Counted from the stretch's first letter, positions 1-5,682 are shown. The stretch: 5,755 bases of DNA from Bacillota bacterium (GCA_023427705.1 JAEZAL010000307.1:1-5755); one strand, 5' to 3'. Numbers and translations are program-made. Notes: generated from the sequence alone by a model not told the origin.

Positions 1-397
1 GGATATTAGAAAGTTTATTGATGAATGTACTACTTCTATGAATTCTAATACAGTTACTTGGTATGAATTTGCAATTAAATTGAAGGAAAATAACAAAGTT
101 ATTGGTAACATTTCTTTAATGCTAAAAGAACAATTTGCTGAAATTGGTTGGATTTCTAATAGAGCATATTGGAACAATGGTTATATGACAGAAGCAGTTA
201 GAGAAATTATTAAATATGCATTTCATAAATTACGCATTACTAAGATAATTGCAACTTGCACTAATAAAAATAGAGCATCTTACAGAGTGATGGAAAAGTG
301 TGGTATGAATAAAATTAAAGAGGAAAAGAACTATAAATCTATGAAGCAGGGAATTGAAGTGAAATATAATAAACTAACTTATTGTATTAAAAAATAG
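1..397 (+). CDS. GNAT-family N-acetyltransferase (RimJ/RimL-like), 5' partial
   Basis: This is the C-terminal 131 codons of an acetyl-CoA-dependent N-acetyltransferase. The frame is open from base 2, and the Met at 38 has no Shine-Dalgarno sequence, so the true start lies upstream of the window. The visible part has the usual GNAT order: a beta-strand pair (YEFAIKLKENNKVIGNISL), then AEIGWISNRAYWNNGYMTEA, which matches the acetyl-CoA pyrophosphate-binding motif region (normally W-G-K-G-Y-M-T-E-A; here N-N replaces G-K), then a helix (REIIKYAFHKL). The C-terminal signature is N-K-N-R-A-S-Y-R-V-M-E-K-C-G-M. This is the Acetyltransf_3 type, whose members acetylate ribosomal protein N-termini, amino acids, antibiotics or other amines. 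The substrate cannot be told from the sequence. The gene ends at TAG 395-397 and converges on the DUF421/DUF4363 operon. Confidence 0.88.
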   Translation, partial: DIRKFIDECTTSMNSNTVTWYEFAIKLKENNKVIGNISLMLKEQFAEIGWISNRAYWNNGYMTEAVREIIKYAFHKLRITKIIATCTNKNRASYRVMEKCGMNKIKEEKNYKSMKQGIEVKYNKLTYCIKK

Positions 398-435
398 AGA
401 TAAATCCCAAGTTGTTGAGTAGATAGAGTGACTAA

Positions 436-524
436 GAATTATTACCTTCAGTTTACATTATATAATGAAAGAAAAAATAATGTTGTGGTGACTTGGAGCG
501 AAGCGACGGAACTAGACTTACAAC
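436..524 (+). repeat. Conserved-loop repeat, copy A (degenerate stem)
   Basis: This is the first of two direct copies of an intergenic element. It shares GAATTATTACC, AGTTTA, TAATGAAAG and the core GTGACTTGGAGC-GAAG-CGACGGAAC (488-512) with copy B at 586-664. The two align over about 77 to 79 bases with small indels. The core lies in the loop of a weak stem: GTTGT 482-486 pairs with ACAAC 520-524, extended by two possible G-U pairs. The outer arms have diverged from copy B and no longer pair over a long distance. No coding frame is evident. It looks like a decayed copy of a dispersed structured repeat; the family is not recognised. Confidence 0.7.
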
Positions 525-553
525 TTAATATTAAGGTAAATGAATATTAAGTT
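522..553. repeat. 11-bp inverted repeat between repeat copies
   Basis: AACTTAATATT (522-532) is perfectly repeated in inverse orientation at 543-553, with a 10-base spacer. The stem is all A/T except for one G-C pair and no T-run follows, so it is a poor terminator. It directly follows copy A and may be a leftover arm of that element or a simple AT-rich palindrome. Confidence 0.5.
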
Positions 554-585
554 AACAAGATACGTTCATAATTCCGAGGAAGGAG

Positions 586-691
586 GAATTATTACCATTA
601 GTTTATATAGGGTTAATGAAAGAGAGAGGATAGTATTGTAGTGACTTGGAGCCTTCGACGGAACAAGCAATACTATCCTCTCTCTTTCATT
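586..691. repeat. Conserved-loop repeat, copy B, with perfect 24-bp hairpin
   Basis: This is the second and intact copy of the element. The arms 615-638 and 668-691 are perfect inverse complements over 24 bp. They enclose a 29-base loop with the core GTGACTTGGAGC-CTT-CGACGGAAC (641-664). Inside the loop CTTG 645-648 can also pair with CAAG 664-667. The left flank (GAATTATTACC from 586) is shared with copy A. The right arm ends on base 691, the last base of the DUF4363 stop codon read on the minus strand, so the hairpin forms directly after that gene. On the minus strand no T-run follows. On the plus strand TTTTTT (701-706) lies about nine bases past the stem. It could stabilise or end transcripts from either side, or be a mobile-element relic such as a MITE or REP-like unit. 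Confidence 0.75.
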
Positions 692-1071
692 TAGAGTAGA
701 TTTTTTATGTTTGGAGTTTGTAAATCTCTTAAATGCTCGGCTGTTGCTCTTACTGAATGGAGAGTAGCTAAAGATTCGGCTCTGTCTTCACCTTCAATGT
801 AAAGAGATAATTTTAAAGCATCACCTTTTAATAAATCATAATCTACATGATTTAAATATATGGCAGGAATATCGCCCTCTTCTTTTATTAAGTCAATTAA
901 AGCTACAGCATCTTCATAAGCATTTTCTTCATCATAAGCATCTAAATAATCTTCTATAATATCACATCTATAAACAACTTCATTACATAGTTTTACGAAT
1001 TTGTTATTTAAGAAAAATATTATAATAACTAAAGCTATAAAAAGAAAAATAGATATATAAGTGTTCTTCAT
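691..1071 (-). CDS. DUF4363 family membrane-anchored protein
   Basis: A small protein of 126 residues. It has one N-terminal hydrophobic segment (about residues 4-21, ISIFLFIALVIIIFFLN) acting as a membrane anchor or uncleaved signal. A soluble acidic helical domain follows, with EDYLDAYDEENAYEDA around residues 40-55 and a conserved-looking end (SVRATAEHLRDLQTPNIKNLL). Length, topology and sequence fit DUF4363, a family of unknown function often found next to DUF421 genes in clostridia. Its ATG shares a base with the TAA of the upstream DUF421 gene (TAATG on the minus strand), so translation is probably coupled, and it has its own AAGGAGG site. The soluble domain is likely outside the membrane, possibly as a partner of the DUF421 protein; that is inference. 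Confidence 0.85.
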   Translation of the reverse strand: MKNTYISIFLFIALVIIIFFLNNKFVKLCNEVVYRCDIIEDYLDAYDEENAYEDAVALIDLIKEEGDIPAIYLNHVDYDLLKGDALKLSLYIEGEDRAESLATLHSVRATAEHLRDLQTPNIKNLL

Positions 1072-1763
1072 TAACTTTCCTCCTTATCCTTATGAAGTTG
1101 ATATATAAACCTACCATTAGTGTCAGTCATTGCAATTAAAACATCTTTAATTGAGTTAATTTTATGTTTTTTTAGTTCTTTTATTATCCATTCATCACCC
1201 TTAGGTGAAGAGGTTAAAGAATTTCTATTAAATTCTCCATCTAAGATATATATAATTGGCAATTGTGGCTTTTGACTACTTGAATTATTAGAGGTATTTG
1301 AATCACTAGAGGAAGAATTTTTATTAGATGTAAGAAAAGACATTTGCCCATTGTTTTCTAATATTCCAAACTCTATTTCACTTAAATCAAAATACCCTGC
1401 AAGGCGTATTTCTTCCATAAGTTCATCTAAGTTAATTTGTTGTTTCTTTAATATATCATATCTAATCTTACACCTAGCAATTAAAATACAAGGTTCTCCT
1501 TCAAGAATCTTTCTTGCCTTTTGACTTTTAAGTTGTAATAAAGATAATATTGTTTTTATAAATAATAAAGTTATTATTGGTATAACACCTAAAATTAAAG
1601 GTAATCTGGTATCTTGCATTGGAAGAGCAGCAAGATCTGAAATCATAATAGTAATTACAAACTCGTAAGGTTGCAATTCTCCAATTTGTCTTTTTCCCAT
1701 TAATCTTATAACCAAAATAACTAAGCCATAAAGAAAAACTGTTCTTAATAATACAATAAACAT
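1071..1763 (-). CDS. DUF421 (YetF-like) membrane protein
   Basis: A protein of 230 residues, the usual length for the family. The N-terminal half has three hydrophobic segments (about 3-21, 34-48 and 54-76). Between the first two is the family signature MGKRQIGELQPYEFVITIMISDLAA (residues 22-46; the run R-Q-I-G-E-L-Q-P-Y-E is diagnostic). The C-terminal half is the YetF domain: LEGEPCILIARCKI (87-100), LDELMEEIRLAGYFDLSEIEFGILENNGQMS (112-142), then ILDGEFN to the end. A Ser/Asn-rich stretch at about 145-163 is an unusually low-complexity linker. Bacillus relatives (YetF, 2Duf) affect spore membrane properties and wet-heat resistance; no biochemical activity is established. The ATG has GAGGTG (1769-1774, minus strand) five bases upstream. 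It is the first gene of an operon with DUF4363. Confidence 0.9.
   Translation of the reverse strand: MFIVLLRTVFLYGLVILVIRLMGKRQIGELQPYEFVITIMISDLAALPMQDTRLPLILGVIPIITLLFIKTILSLLQLKSQKARKILEGEPCILIARCKIRYDILKKQQINLDELMEEIRLAGYFDLSEIEFGILENNGQMSFLTSNKNSSSSDSNTSNNSSSQKPQLPIIYILDGEFNRNSLTSSPKGDEWIIKELKKHKINSIKDVLIAMTDTNGRFIYQLHKDKEES
1079..1085 (-). promoter_or_regulatory. Ribosome binding site of the DUF4363 gene
   Basis: On the minus strand AAGGAGG sits seven bases before the DUF4363 ATG. It lies inside the last codons of the DUF421 gene. A full-strength site plus the TAATG overlap implies both re-initiation and independent loading of ribosomes. Confidence 0.8.
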
Positions 1764-1810
1764 TTTAACACCTCGTATAAATATTATTTGTTTAATGATA
1801 ATTTTTATAC

Positions 1811-1839
1811 TTTATACACATAAATGTATTTAAATAACA
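1811..1839 (-). promoter_or_regulatory. Possible promoter of the DUF421-DUF4363 operon
   Basis: On the minus strand TATAAA (1811-1816) is a fair -10 box about 50 bases before the DUF421 ATG. The hexamer at -35 spacing (TGTTAT, 1834-1839) is poor. The region is so AT-rich that chance -10 matches are expected. No clear sporulation sigma-factor consensus was seen. Confidence 0.3.
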
Positions 1840-1852
1840 TATTAGGATTTAT

Positions 1853-1881
1853 TTGTATTTGGTATGGCGCTTTGATATAAT
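1853..1881 (+). promoter_or_regulatory. Promoter of the MFS efflux gene leader
   Basis: TTGTAT (1853-1858) and a perfect TATAAT (1876-1881) are separated by exactly 17 bases. A TG at 1873-1874 makes it an extended -10. Transcription should start near 1888, giving a leader of about 190 bases before the MFS start codon. That length leaves room for the leader ORF and attenuator that follow. This is the best sigma-A-type promoter in the window. Confidence 0.8.
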
Positions 1882-1904
1882 AGAATTAAGATAATTTTAC
1901 GGTG

Positions 1905-1920
1905 AAAATCAATTGATTTT
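1905..1920. promoter_or_regulatory. 16-bp perfect palindrome in the leader
   Basis: AAAATCAATTGATTTT is a perfect palindrome about 17 bases after the predicted transcription start and 10 bases before the leader ribosome binding site. It could be an operator for a dimeric repressor, or in RNA a 6-bp hairpin with an AAUU loop. Its A/T content makes chance occurrence possible. Confidence 0.4.
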
Positions 1921-1942
1921 GTTGTATTTAGGAGGCAAATAT

Positions 1943-1981
1943 ATGATTATTTGTAGTGAATATGCTCCATGCAAGGTCTAA
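1943..1981 (+). CDS. 12-codon leader peptide (MIICSEYAPCKV) of the MFS efflux gene
   Basis: This short ORF encodes MIICSEYAPCKV and ends in TAA 1979-1981. It is preceded by a perfect AGGAGG (1930-1935) with a seven-base spacer, a stronger site than that of the MFS gene itself. Its last codons form the left arms of both competing hairpins: A8-P9-C10 fall in 1964-1972, where the anti-terminator and terminator arms begin. This is the arrangement of ribosome-sensing leaders such as those before erm, cat, msr(D)/mef and bmrCD genes. A ribosome slowed on the 3' half of this ORF would cover the outer left arm of the terminator. The peptide does not match a leader sequence I recognise. That it is translated is inferred from the ribosome binding site and its placement. 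Confidence 0.72.
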   Translation: MIICSEYAPCKV

Positions 1982-2004
1982 TTAGGACGAACCTACATGG
2001 AGCA
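1963..2004 (+). promoter_or_regulatory. Anti-terminator hairpin of the attenuator
   Basis: TGCTCCATG (1963-1971) pairs perfectly with CATGGAGCA (1996-2004). The stem can continue past a small internal loop with AGG 1974-1976 against CCT 1992-1994. The hairpin encloses the left half of the terminator stem (GGACGAA 1985-1991 is in its loop), so the two folds exclude each other. A-rich sequence follows it, so it is not itself a terminator. Confidence 0.7.
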
Positions 2005-2044
2005 AAAATAGTATTCGTCCAAATAGGCTTTGCATTTTAATTTT
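1969..2044 (+). terminator. Leader terminator (attenuator) before the MFS gene
   Basis: The outer arm 1969-1980 pairs with 2024-2035 (12 bp including two G-U pairs). After a small internal loop, GGACGAA (1985-1991) pairs with TTCGTCC (2014-2020). The stem totals about 19 pairs and is followed at once by TTTTAATTTT (2035-2044). It lies between the promoter and the MFS ribosome binding site. The left arm overlaps the end of the leader ORF and the anti-terminator stem, so readthrough should depend on where ribosomes sit on the leader. Confidence 0.72.
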
Positions 2045-2079
2045 AGAATATATTCAAGATTAAAAGGAGCAAAGTCAAT

Positions 2080-3372
2080 ATGAATAAATTAAAATATTTT
2101 ATTAAGGATATTAAGAGTTTTTTAATTTTATGGTCTACACAGTCATTGTCAAGTTTAGGGAGTTCAATGACAAGTTTTGCTTTAATTATATGGTCTTATG
2201 AAAAGCAAGGTTCAGCACTTACCCCAGCATTATTATCTGTTTGTTCATATCTTCCCTATGTTTTAATGAGTATCTTTGCAGGAGCAATAAGTGATAGATG
2301 GAATAAAAAGATAACTATGCTAGTTAGTGATAGCTTTGCTGCATTTAGTACTGTAATCACATTACTTTTAATTTATGCAGGTAAATTGGAGATTTGGCAT
2401 TTATATTGTATAAACGCATTAAATGGTTTGATGAATACTATACAACAGCCTGCATCAGATGTTAGCATTAGTTTGTTAGTACCAAAGGAGCATTATCAAA
2501 AAATAAGTGGAATGCGTTCATTTTCAAATTCACTTTTGACCATTCTAACACCTATTATTGCAACGGCAATACTAGCTTTTGGTGGTATACAGGTAATTAT
2601 ATTTTTTGATTTAATTACCTTTGTTATAGCTTTTATATCATTACTATGTTTTGTAAGAATACCAAACACTCAGAAAGAGAACAGCAGAAAAGAAACTATA
2701 TTAAAATCTGCAGGTTTAGGACTTAATTATTTGAAAAATAACAGAGGGATTTTAGATTTAATTTTATTTTTAGCTGCTATAAATTTTACTGCTTCAGTTT
2801 ATAATGCAGCACTTCCAGCCATGATTCTTTCCAGAGAAGGTGGAGGAAGTGTTGAACTTGGTATTGTTAATTCGGTTACAGGAGTAGCATTGTTAGCGGG
2901 GAGTATTATTACAACTCTATTGCCTACACCTAAAAGTAGAGTAAAGATTATATGTAATACTCTTCTTATTTCTATGAGTACTGAGAATTTTTTTCTTGCC
3001 TTTGGACGTTCTGTTCCAATATGGTGTATTGGTGCAGTTTTAGGTTGGATATTTATTCCCATTATGAATGCAAATATGGATGTACTATTTAGAAACTATA
3101 TACCAGTTTCCATGCAGGGGCGTGTATTTTCGGCTAGGAATACACTTCAATTTTTCACAATTCCAATTGGATATTTTCTTGGTGGAATTATGATTGATAA
3201 GGTGTTTGAGCCATTTATGGCATCACAGGAAACAGAAAGCTTTTTAGTATTGATCTTTGGAAACGGGAAAGGTTCTGGAGCAGCACTTTTGTTTTTAATT
3301 CTTGCAATAGTTGGTATATTGACTTGTCTTATATTTAGAATGGATCCTCATATTTGGGAATTGGAAAAATAG
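2080..3372 (+). CDS. MFS efflux transporter, macrolide-efflux (Mef-like) type
   Basis: A 430-residue integral membrane protein with about 12 hydrophobic segments, a normal length for the drug:H+ antiporter-3 group of the major facilitator superfamily. It is expected to export a drug or other small amphipathic molecule in exchange for protons. Motif A of the loop between TM2 and TM3 is G-A-I-S-D-R-W-N-K-K (residues 68-77). A second motif-A-like G-R-V-F-S-A-R lies at 347-353 in the C-terminal half. The central cytoplasmic loop is basic (about 193-220). The ATG follows AAGGAG (2064-2069) at 10 bases. Expression is probably controlled by the leader ORF and attenuator directly upstream, which fits induction by a ribosome-targeting antibiotic. 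The similarity to Mef(A) is in family, length and layout, so the real substrate could differ. A terminator follows about 70 bases downstream. Confidence 0.87.
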   Translation: MNKLKYFIKDIKSFLILWSTQSLSSLGSSMTSFALIIWSYEKQGSALTPALLSVCSYLPYVLMSIFAGAISDRWNKKITMLVSDSFAAFSTVITLLLIYAGKLEIWHLYCINALNGLMNTIQQPASDVSISLLVPKEHYQKISGMRSFSNSLLTILTPIIATAILAFGGIQVIIFFDLITFVIAFISLLCFVRIPNTQKENSRKETILKSAGLGLNYLKNNRGILDLILFLAAINFTASVYNAALPAMILSREGGGSVELGIVNSVTGVALLAGSIITTLLPTPKSRVKIICNTLLISMSTENFFLAFGRSVPIWCIGAVLGWIFIPIMNANMDVLFRNYIPVSMQGRVFSARNTLQFFTIPIGYFLGGIMIDKVFEPFMASQETESFLVLIFGNGKGSGAALLFLILAIVGILTCLIFRMDPHIWELEK

Positions 3373-3440
3373 TTATGTTTCAACTGAAAGTTAAGATTAT
3401 ACTATTATAATAAACTTTTGTTCACTTAGAATTATAAAAG

Positions 3441-3477
3441 AAAGCGATGAAAAATTTTCATCGCTTTATACTTTTTT
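3441..3477 (+). terminator. Intrinsic terminator of the MFS gene
   Basis: AAAGCGATGAAAA (3441-3453) pairs with its inverse complement up to 3467, with GCGATG/CATCGC as the core. ATAC and TTTTTT (3472-3477) follow. The stem, tight loop and T-run are those of a rho-independent terminator on the plus strand. It separates the MFS unit from the kinase-like gene. Confidence 0.88.
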
Positions 3478-3521
3478 CATAATTGTACTAATATGTATGT
3501 AGTAATTTTCATTAATAAGTA

Positions 3522-3527
3522 TATAAT
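3522..3527 (+). promoter_or_regulatory. Putative -10 box of the kinase-like gene
   Basis: A perfect TATAAT lies 56 bases before the chosen ATG and after the MFS terminator, where a new promoter is needed. No convincing -35 hexamer occurs at 16 to 18 bases, so the call rests on position and the -10 box. Confidence 0.38.
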
Positions 3528-3573
3528 ATTAAATAAGACTTTTGAAAAAAGTGGTAACATAAATGGGTTTTAT

Positions 3574-3578
3574 GGAGG
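3574..3578 (+). promoter_or_regulatory. Ribosome binding site that sets the kinase-like gene start
   Basis: GGAGG lies five bases before the ATG at 3584. The in-frame ATG at 3563 has no such site, and the one at 3572 overlaps this one. Translation most likely begins at 3584. Confidence 0.75.
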
Positions 3579-3583
3579 TAGAC

Positions 3584-5248
3584 ATGAATAAGATAAAAAT
3601 AAGTTATGATAATAATGAATATGAAATAAATGAAGGAATAACTTATAAAGCATTTTTAGAAAATTATTTAAATATTAATCCATATGATATAGCATTATGT
3701 AGATTAAATGGAGAGTATTATGAACTTTTTAAGCCGATAGAAGAAGATGGAAGCATGGAGTTAATATATTTTTGTAGCTCAAAAAGTTCAATAGGTTACA
3801 AAATATATAACAGAACATTACAATTCATATTTATTAAGGCTTCTTTAGATTTATTTCCAAATTCAGTTATAACTATAGAGCATAGTATAGGGGAAGGGGT
3901 ATTTGGAGAAATTCATAAAGAGATAGCATTAAATGAAGAAGATTTAAAGAAAATTAAAGAAAGAATGCTAGAAATTATTTCTCAAGACATTCCTATAAAG
4001 AAAATAAGAATGAAAAGAAAAGAAGCTATTAAAGTATTTGAAGGATATGGAATGGAAGATAAAGTTTCATTACTTAACCATGTATCCTTTGAAGATGTAA
4101 GCTTATATGAATTAGATGGTAGATATGATTATTTCTATGGACAAATGGCTTTTTCTACAGGAGTAATAAAAGCATTTGATTTAATGTATTATGATCCAGG
4201 ATTTATTTTAAGGGCTCCTAAAAGGGATAATTTAAATGTTATTTCAGATTTTAAAGAAAACAGAAAGCTTTCTCAAATTTTTATGGAAAGTGAAAAATGG
4301 TTAAATATTATAGGTGTTGGTGAAGTAGGATCTTTAAATGATAAGGTGGAAAATCTTGAACTTAGAGATTTAATTATGGTTTCAGAAGCTCTTCATGAAA
4401 AGAAAATAGCTGAAATTGCAGATATGATATATGAAAGAAAAGAAACTAAGGTAGTATTAATAGCTGGACCAAGCTCTTCAGGAAAAACTACCTTTGCAAA
4501 TAGATTATCTATTCAATTAAGGGTAAATGGACACATGCCTATTCCTATATCTTTAGATGATTACTTTGTAGATAGAGAGCATACTCCAAAAGATGAAAAT
4601 GGAGAGTATGATTTTGAAAGTGTATATTCATTAGATTTAGAATTATTTAATTCGCACTTAAGTAAATTATTAGAAGGCGAAGAAATAGAAATTCCAAGCT
4701 TTAATTTTAGAAAAGGCGCAAGAGAATGGGTTGGAAATAAACTTAAGCTACCTAATAACGGTATAATTTTAATTGAAGGAATTCATGGATTAAATCCAAT
4801 ATTGACTAATTCAATTTTAGACAAGCAAAAGTTTAGAATATATATATCTGCCTTAACTCAATTGAATCTTGATAATCATAATAGAATTGCAACTACAGAT
4901 ATAAGAAGGGTTAGAAGAATAGTTAGAGATTTTCTATCAAGAGGATATGGAGCTGAAGAAACTTTAAAAATGTGGCCATCAATAAGAAGAGGAGAAGAAA
5001 AAAATATTTTTGTTTTCCAAGAAGAAGCAGATGTTATGTTTAATTCAACTTTAGTATATGAATTATGTGTATTAAAGAAATATGCTTTAGATGAGCTAGA
5101 GAAGATAAAACCAGATAGTAAAGTATATTTATTAGCAAGTAGACTTAAAGCATTTTTAGGGTTCTTTAAAGAACTAGACAAAGAATATGTTCCTACTAAC
5201 AGTATATTAAGAGTATTTATTGGAGGTAGTGATTTTTATAAATACTAA
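3584..5248 (+). CDS. Uridine kinase-like nucleoside kinase with N-terminal TGS and SAD-like domains
   Basis: 554 residues from the ATG at 3584; an in-frame ATG at 3563 would add seven residues but lacks a ribosome binding site. Residues 1-62 resemble a TGS domain (KISYDNNEYEINEGITYKAFLE). About 63-220 resemble the second additional domain of threonyl/alanyl-tRNA synthetases, with LFPNSVITIEHSIGEG near 90-105 and STGVIKAFDLMYYDPGF near 192-208. From about 280 there is a P-loop kinase of the uridine kinase/phosphoribulokinase family: Walker A G-P-S-S-S-G-K-T-T (295-303), S-L-D-D-Y-F (323-328) with the likely catalytic Asp, and I-E-G-I-H-G-L (397-403). It is expected to phosphorylate a nucleoside or similar alcohol with ATP or GTP in the cytoplasm. 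True Udk is about 210 residues, so this is a different, fused type known in clostridia and Thermotoga. It appears monocistronic. Confidence 0.88.
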   Translation: MNKIKISYDNNEYEINEGITYKAFLENYLNINPYDIALCRLNGEYYELFKPIEEDGSMELIYFCSSKSSIGYKIYNRTLQFIFIKASLDLFPNSVITIEHSIGEGVFGEIHKEIALNEEDLKKIKERMLEIISQDIPIKKIRMKRKEAIKVFEGYGMEDKVSLLNHVSFEDVSLYELDGRYDYFYGQMAFSTGVIKAFDLMYYDPGFILRAPKRDNLNVISDFKENRKLSQIFMESEKWLNIIGVGEVGSLNDKVENLELRDLIMVSEALHEKKIAEIADMIYERKETKVVLIAGPSSSGKTTFANRLSIQLRVNGHMPIPISLDDYFVDREHTPKDENGEYDFESVYSLDLELFNSHLSKLLEGEEIEIPSFNFRKGAREWVGNKLKLPNNGIILIEGIHGLNPILTNSILDKQKFRIYISALTQLNLDNHNRIATTDIRRVRRIVRDFLSRGYGAEETLKMWPSIRRGEEKNIFVFQEEADVMFNSTLVYELCVLKKYALDELEKIKPDSKVYLLASRLKAFLGFFKELDKEYVPTNSILRVFIGGSDFYKY

Positions 5249-5286
5249 TATAAAGAATAAAGAATAATATATAACTATAAAGTTAG

Positions 5287-5330
5287 ATAGCTACTATTAT
5301 CAAATAAGTTTGAAAATAGTAGCTATATTA
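5287..5330 (+). terminator. Probable terminator after the kinase-like gene
   Basis: ATAGCTACTATT (5287-5298) is perfectly inverted at 5315-5326, giving a 12-bp stem with a 16-base loop about 40 bases after the stop codon. The tail (ATTATTAAT) is only weakly T-rich, so termination may be incomplete. It could also work for minus-strand transcripts. Confidence 0.55.
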
Positions 5331-5359
5331 TTAATATAAAGAAATGTTTTAGAGGCTTA

Positions 5360-5388
5360 TTTAAAAATACAACAAAAGTGAGTATAAA
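5360..5388 (+). promoter_or_regulatory. Possible promoter of the small frameshifted gene
   Basis: TTTAAA (5360-5365) and TATAAA (5383-5388) are 17 bases apart, 24 bases before the small gene's ATG. Both hexamers are ordinary in AT-rich DNA, so support is weak beyond spacing and position. Confidence 0.35.
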
Positions 5389-5412
5389 ATGATTTGAAAT
5401 AAAGGGGATTCT

Positions 5413-5680
5413 ATGAGGCTAAAAGATGACTACGGAAAAGAGTTTTTACTTTTAGATGAAGAAAATTTAATTTACAAAAGAGTAATTAAAAAGATAACTA
5501 TGGAAAAGTATTCTTAAGTATAAAAAGAATGAAATAGATAAAATTAAACTTATAAGAGAAAATACAAATAGTATTTATATTCAATTAAAGAAGAATAAAA
5601 ATAAATATAAATTATATTTTAAGGAAAATCCATATTTAATAAAGATATATAATTTAAGCTTAACTAAACTTTTTAATTAA
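5413..5680 (+). pseudogene. Small hypothetical gene interrupted by a frameshift
   Basis: An ATG at 5413 with AGGGG five bases upstream opens a 34-codon frame (starts MRLKDDYGKEFLLLDEENL) that stops at TAA 5515-5517. The next frame (+1) is open from 5498 to TAA 5678-5680 and has coding character: EIDKIKLIRENTNSIYIQL, then KNKYKLYFKENPYLIKIYNL. Removing one base between about 5497 and 5517 would join both parts into one protein of about 88 residues with alternating strand-like segments (YKRVIKKI, SIYIQL, YKLYF). I do not recognise the family. It may be a true pseudogene, a sequencing error, or a programmed +1 shift; the UCU UAA junction is not a known slippery site. Confidence 0.55.
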
Positions 5681-5682
5681 TA

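Noticed and set aside
38..40. ATG at 38 as the start of the acetyltransferase
   Set aside because: There is no ribosome binding site, and the reading frame continues to the window edge with plausible GNAT-like residues, so it is an internal Met.
498..504. GCGAAGC, a sequence known to form a very stable DNA mini-hairpin, in the loop of copy A
   Set aside because: Copy B has a different sequence at this place, so the mini-hairpin is not a conserved feature of the element.
436..691. CRISPR array or tandem repeat array
   Set aside because: There are only two diverged copies with long imperfect units and no regular spacers.
1888..2044. T-box or metabolite riboswitch upstream of the MFS gene
   Set aside because: No T-box sequence or known riboswitch core was seen. 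The leader ORF with a perfect ribosome binding site explains the hairpins better.
2799..3062. Open frame of 87 codons on the minus strand inside the MFS gene
   Set aside because: It lies wholly antisense to a well-supported membrane protein gene and has no recognisable domain.
3563..3583. Earlier start codon for the kinase-like gene at 3563
   Set aside because: It has no Shine-Dalgarno sequence, while GGAGG is well placed for 3584, and the TGS domain begins right after 3584.
4876..5181. Open frame of 101 codons on the minus strand inside the kinase-like gene
   Set aside because: It is antisense to the C-terminal part of the kinase-like protein, with Ser/Leu-rich composition typical of a shadow frame.
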